Shown here one piece after another: positions 61,181 through 64,000 of a stretch of DNA of 64,000 bases. The stretch's first letter is position 1; every line of letters begins with the position of its first letter. This stretch comes from Pseudomonas sp. SCA2728.1_7 (lineage in GTDB: Bacteria > Pseudomonadota > Gammaproteobacteria > Pseudomonadales > Pseudomonadaceae), in NCBI RefSeq assembly GCF_018138145.1, contig NZ_CP073104.1, positions 62,001 to 126,000 on the forward strand. Direction: 5' to 3'. The notes beneath the pieces were generated by a model, which was given only the letters and a program-made list of their open reading frames with translations, had not been told where the DNA came from and searched no databases. The position numbers and the translations under genes were made by a program.

Positions 61181-62767
61181 TTAGCTCATAACCGCGATGT
61201 CGGGTTGCTTGCCCTGTGAGCACCAGCGGTTGCGGCCTTGCTGCTTGGCTTGATACAGGCAGGTATCGGCTGCTTTCAACAGGGTCGCTGGGGTTACCGT
61301 GTCATCGACTGGATGCCAAGTGGTAATCCCGGCGCTGGCGGTGACATAGCCCAATGGATGCCCGGCGTGCTCCAGTTTCAGTGCACGGATGGCCTGCAGT
61401 ATGTCTTCGGTAACTTGAATGGCGCCGGCATTGTCGGTGTTGGGCAGCAGCACGGTGAACTCTTCGCCGCCGTAGCGCACCGCGAGGTCGCTCGGTCGTT
61501 TGACCGCTTGCTGGATCGCCTGCCCGACAGCGCTCAGGCAATCATCGCCCGCCGCATGGCCATACTGGTCGTTGTAGCGTTTGAAGTGGTCGACATCGAG
61601 CATGATCAATGACAGCGCCGAACCTTGTCGCCGCGCCAGACGGATTTCGTCCGCCAGCGCATTGTCCAGACGTCGGCGGTTGCCCAGTCCGGTGAGGCTG
61701 TCAGTCAGCGCCATGTCACGCATGGTCTGGTGCGCGTAGCGAATTTCCCGCTCCATGGCCATGCGCTGGCGCAACTGGTGCAGCACGACCAGGCCGAAAC
61801 CGCTGAGCACCAAAATCAGAAACACCAGCACGAAGCCGTTTTTCAGTAAATCCTGCTGCCACGGTTCGATGATCGAATCCCGTGAAAGCCCGGCCTCGAC
61901 CACCAGCGGATAGGTGGTGAGCGCGCGATAGCCATACAACCGCTCAGTGTCGTCGACCACCGCGCGGACTTGCGCAATGCCGGCGTTGGCGTTGGGCAGG
62001 TAGACCTTGAAAATCTCGCTGTTGGCCAGGCTTTTGCCGATCACCGAGGCGATGAACGGCCGGCGTACGAGGATGGTACCGTCGCGTCTGGCCAGCACCA
62101 GTGCGCCTTTGTCATCGATTCTGAAGTCGCCGTAATAGTCGACAAAGTAGCTGACCTTGACCGTGCCCAGCAGCACCCCGGCGAACGAGCCGTCGGGATT
62201 GTTCAGACGACGGGAGACGGGAATGATCAGGTCATGGGTCGATCGGCTTTCCACCACATCACCGATGCGCACCTGCCGATCATCATGGCTGCGGTGGTAT
62301 TGAAAGTAATCGCGATCGGCGTTGTTGGCGGTCTCGGGCGTGACTTCCTTGTCGGTGACGATCCACTGCCCATCCGCGCCGTAGATGAACAAGCCATGCA
62401 GCTGCGGCATGATTTTCGATTGCTGCACCAGCAGTTTGTGAATACGCGGCACGTCGAGGTTCTGCAGGCCATCGCCTTCGATACGTTCACTCAGGGCGGC
62501 GGTCAGCACATCCATTTGCCGAATGGTGTCTTCGGCATGCTGTGCAGTGGCGCGGGCCAGGTTGGTCACCGAATCGCGCGCGGAGGCGAATGCAGCGCGA
62601 TAGTCGCGCCAGGTGCGCCAGCTCTCGACCGTCAAAAAGGCCAGTACCACCACCAGCATAAAGCTGACCGTAAGGCGGAATGTCGAGCCGGCGCGCACGG
62701 CGTTGCGGGCAGAGGCGGCTCTGCCCGGGTCTTCGGTGTTCGGCTCTGGCGGACGGCGTCCGAGCAT
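61181..62767 (-). CDS. Cache-domain diguanylate cyclase (GGDEF)
   Basis: This 528-residue inner-membrane enzyme would make cyclic di-GMP. One membrane segment (LTVSFMLVVVLAFLTVESW) precedes a large periplasmic dCache-type sensor domain (about 50-300), and a second segment lies at about 310-335 (FVLVFLILVLSGFGLVVLHQL). The C-terminal GGDEF domain begins at DSLTGLGNRRRLD and carries the active motif GGEEF. The RPSD sequence five residues before GGEEF is a product-inhibition I-site. I start at ATG 62767 rather than 62773 because the AAGGAG ribosome-binding site directly abuts the earlier ATG but has 6-base spacing to the later one. The sensed ligand is unknown. Confidence 0.93.
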   Translation of the reverse strand: MLGRRPPEPNTEDPGRAASARNAVRAGSTFRLTVSFMLVVVLAFLTVESWRTWRDYRAAFASARDSVTNLARATAQHAEDTIRQMDVLTAALSERIEGDGLQNLDVPRIHKLLVQQSKIMPQLHGLFIYGADGQWIVTDKEVTPETANNADRDYFQYHRSHDDRQVRIGDVVESRSTHDLIIPVSRRLNNPDGSFAGVLLGTVKVSYFVDYYGDFRIDDKGALVLARRDGTILVRRPFIASVIGKSLANSEIFKVYLPNANAGIAQVRAVVDDTERLYGYRALTTYPLVVEAGLSRDSIIEPWQQDLLKNGFVLVFLILVLSGFGLVVLHQLRQRMAMEREIRYAHQTMRDMALTDSLTGLGNRRRLDNALADEIRLARRQGSALSLIMLDVDHFKRYNDQYGHAAGDDCLSAVGQAIQQAVKRPSDLAVRYGGEEFTVLLPNTDNAGAIQVTEDILQAIRALKLEHAGHPLGYVTASAGITTWHPVDDTVTPATLLKAADTCLYQAKQQGRNRWCSQGKQPDIAVMS

Positions 62768-62978
62768 GAACATCTCCTTTTCTCATACGTAATGCATCAC
62801 AACAGTATGACAAGGATCGCCAAAAAGTTCGGAACAGAGCGCGCGCCGTCGTTGAATTGTCCTTTTTGAGTTGACGGTGAAACGCTTTTCAGCCGATTTA
62901 TCCCGTCCCTGTGCGTCAGTAATCTGTACCCAACTTGAACGCAACAACAACTTCAAAAACTCAAAAGGGACGCCCACC

Positions 62979-63611
62979 ATGACCACTCCAACCTACAACC
63001 GCCTGAACAAAGACGACGCCATCGTGCTGCTGGTCGACCACCAGACCGGCCTGATTTCCCTGGTGCAGGACTTCTCGCCCAACGAATTCAAGAACAACGT
63101 GCTGGCCCTGGCCGATCTGGCCAAGTTCTTCGAACTGCCAACCATCCTCACCACCAGTTTCGAACAAGGCCCGAACGGCCCGCTGGTGCCAGAGCTGAAA
63201 GAGATGTTCCCGGACGCGCCGTACATCGCTCGCCCAGGTCAGATAAACGCCTGGGACAACGAAGACTTCGTCAAGGCGATCAAGGCCACCGGCCGCAAGC
63301 AGATCATCATTGCCGGTGTAGTGACTGATGTGTGTGTAGCGTTCCCGACCTTGTCGGCGCTGGCGGAAGGGTTTGAGGTGTTTGTGGTGACCGATGCTTC
63401 CGGCACCTTCAACACCACCGTGCAACAAGCCGCGTGGAGCCGCATGACCCAGGCTGGCGCACAGATGATGAACTGGTTCTCGGTGGCCTGTGAACTGCAC
63501 CGCGACTGGCGCAACGATATTGAAGGGCTGGGTAATCTGCTGTCGCAGCGCATCCCCAACTACCGCAATCTGATGAACAGCTACTCGGCGCTGACCGCTC
63601 AGCAGAAGTAA
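62979..63611 (+). CDS. Isochorismatase-family cysteine hydrolase (YcaC-like)
   Basis: This 210-residue cytoplasmic hydrolase has the isochorismatase fold. Asp20 (VLLVDHQTG) and the nucleophile Cys119 (GVVTDVCV) are clear; the third catalytic residue should lie near IARPGQINAW, where Arg85 is visible, so the usual Lys is not certain. The C-terminal part (VACELHRDWRNDIEGLGNLL, IPNYRNLM) is characteristic of the YcaC group, octameric enzymes of unknown substrate. I chose ATG 62979, which follows an AAAGGGA ribosome-binding site; the open frame extends further upstream without a better start. It is monocistronic, with its own terminator. Confidence 0.9.
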   Translation: MTTPTYNRLNKDDAIVLLVDHQTGLISLVQDFSPNEFKNNVLALADLAKFFELPTILTTSFEQGPNGPLVPELKEMFPDAPYIARPGQINAWDNEDFVKAIKATGRKQIIIAGVVTDVCVAFPTLSALAEGFEVFVVTDASGTFNTTVQQAAWSRMTQAGAQMMNWFSVACELHRDWRNDIEGLGNLLSQRIPNYRNLMNSYSALTAQQK

Positions 63612-63628
63612 GCCTGCGCGATTCAAAC

Positions 63629-63655
63629 AAAAGCCTGCCCTGAAAGCAGGCTTTT
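63629..63655. terminator. Terminator between YcaC-like and hydrolase genes
   Basis: AAAAGCCTGC (63629-63638) pairs with GCAGGCTTTT (63646-63655) around a 7-base loop. A runs on the left and T runs on the right allow termination from both convergent genes. Confidence 0.92.
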
Positions 63656-63697
63656 GTCGTGTCTGCGCTTTAAAGCGCTGGCAGCGCCGCGATGGTG

Positions 63698-64000
63698 TTA
63701 CTTCAGGTTATGGCTGAAGAACTCGGTCAATTTGGCGAAGGGAATCAGATTGACCCGGTCGTACAAGTCGACATGGCCGGCCCCTGGAATGATCAGCAGC
63801 TCTTTGGGCTCGGCCGCGCGCTGGTACGCGTCTTCACTGAATTCGCGGGAGTGCGCCTGAGCACCGGCAATGAACAGCAGCGGACGCGGGGAGATGCTCT
63901 CGATGTCATTGAACGGGTAGAAGTTCATGAACTTCACATTGCTGATCAACGTCGGCATGGTCGTGGTCTGCGGTGAAGCGCCGGCTGGCGTGACCTGACC
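63698..64000 (-). CDS. Alpha/beta hydrolase, C-terminal part (5' end outside window)
   Basis: The minus-strand frame is open to the window edge, so the start codon lies to the right and only the last 100 codons are visible. The segment ISPRPLLFIAGAQAHSREFS followed by LLIIPGAGHVDLYDR holds the expected catalytic Asp/Glu strand region and the catalytic His (GAGH) of alpha/beta hydrolases of the dienelactone-hydrolase or X-Pro type. The nucleophile lies outside the window. The internal ATG at 63958 is not the start, because coding sequence continues before it. Substrate is unknown. Confidence 0.82.
   Translation of the reverse strand, partial: GQVTPAGASPQTTTMPTLISNVKFMNFYPFNDIESISPRPLLFIAGAQAHSREFSEDAYQRAAEPKELLIIPGAGHVDLYDRVNLIPFAKLTEFFSHNLK

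Noticed and set aside
62871..62978. Upstream extension of the YcaC-like hydrolase
   Set aside because: The extra 36 residues do not resemble the family, and the ribosome-binding site lies just before ATG 62979.

Overview
The window looks like chromosome of a fluorescent-group Pseudomonas. Its GC-rich, strongly codon-biased genes are of kinds familiar from that group: a YeaC/DUF2797 pair, pepN, katG, a DUF6124 gene with a long structured leader, a REPIN-type repeat and a ~160-bp GC-rich dispersed repeat. This is inferred from gene content; no rRNA or tRNA is present. Reading frames are open at both ends (rhomboid protease at the left, alpha/beta hydrolase at the right), so the window is an internal slice.

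Layout. 1-4.5 kb: rhomboid protease, YeaC-like protein, DUF2797 protein and aminopeptidase N, all rightward. 4.5-7.2 kb: two tandem dispersed repeats, a bidirectional terminator and leftward katG. 7.2-14.3 kb is accessory in character: an AT-rich orphan gene, an LTA-synthase-like membrane sulfatase, an orphan periplasmic solute-binding protein, two homologous small membrane proteins, an XRE regulator overlapping a membrane protein, and a third small membrane protein. Two of these genes share an almost identical promoter. 14.3-15.4 kb: PCu(A)C copper chaperone and SCO protein.

15.6-61.0 kb is a complete cyclic lipopeptide (CLP) locus: outer-membrane NodT-type lipoprotein and LuxR regulator (leftward), three giant non-ribosomal peptide synthetases of 2, 4 and 5 modules (rightward), then macA-macB, a repeat-bounded DUF6124 gene and a second LuxR regulator (leftward). 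The assembly line has a lipo-initiating starter C domain, 11 C-A-T modules and two tandem thioesterases. Specificity residues read from the A domains, with C-domain type giving stereochemistry, predict a 3-hydroxyacyl 11-mer: D-Leu, D-Asp/Glu, D-(allo)Thr, D-Leu, D-Leu, D-Ser, L-Leu, D-Ser, L-Leu, L-Ile (or Val), L-Asp/Glu. That is the amphisin/lokisin/arthrofactin pattern. MacA-MacB with the NodT-type protein would make a tripartite exporter. Both LuxR genes carry a perfect CANGGANG Rsm-type site just before the start codon, which ties the locus to Gac/Rsm control, and a syr-syp-like palindrome lies between the divergent luxR and first synthetase gene.

61.2-64 kb returns to general functions: a Cache-GGDEF diguanylate cyclase, a YcaC-like isochorismatase-family hydrolase and the C-terminal part of an alpha/beta hydrolase. 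The CLP system belongs to a known class. The less explained items are the regulatory leaders, the shared promoter, the repeat family and the small-gene island.
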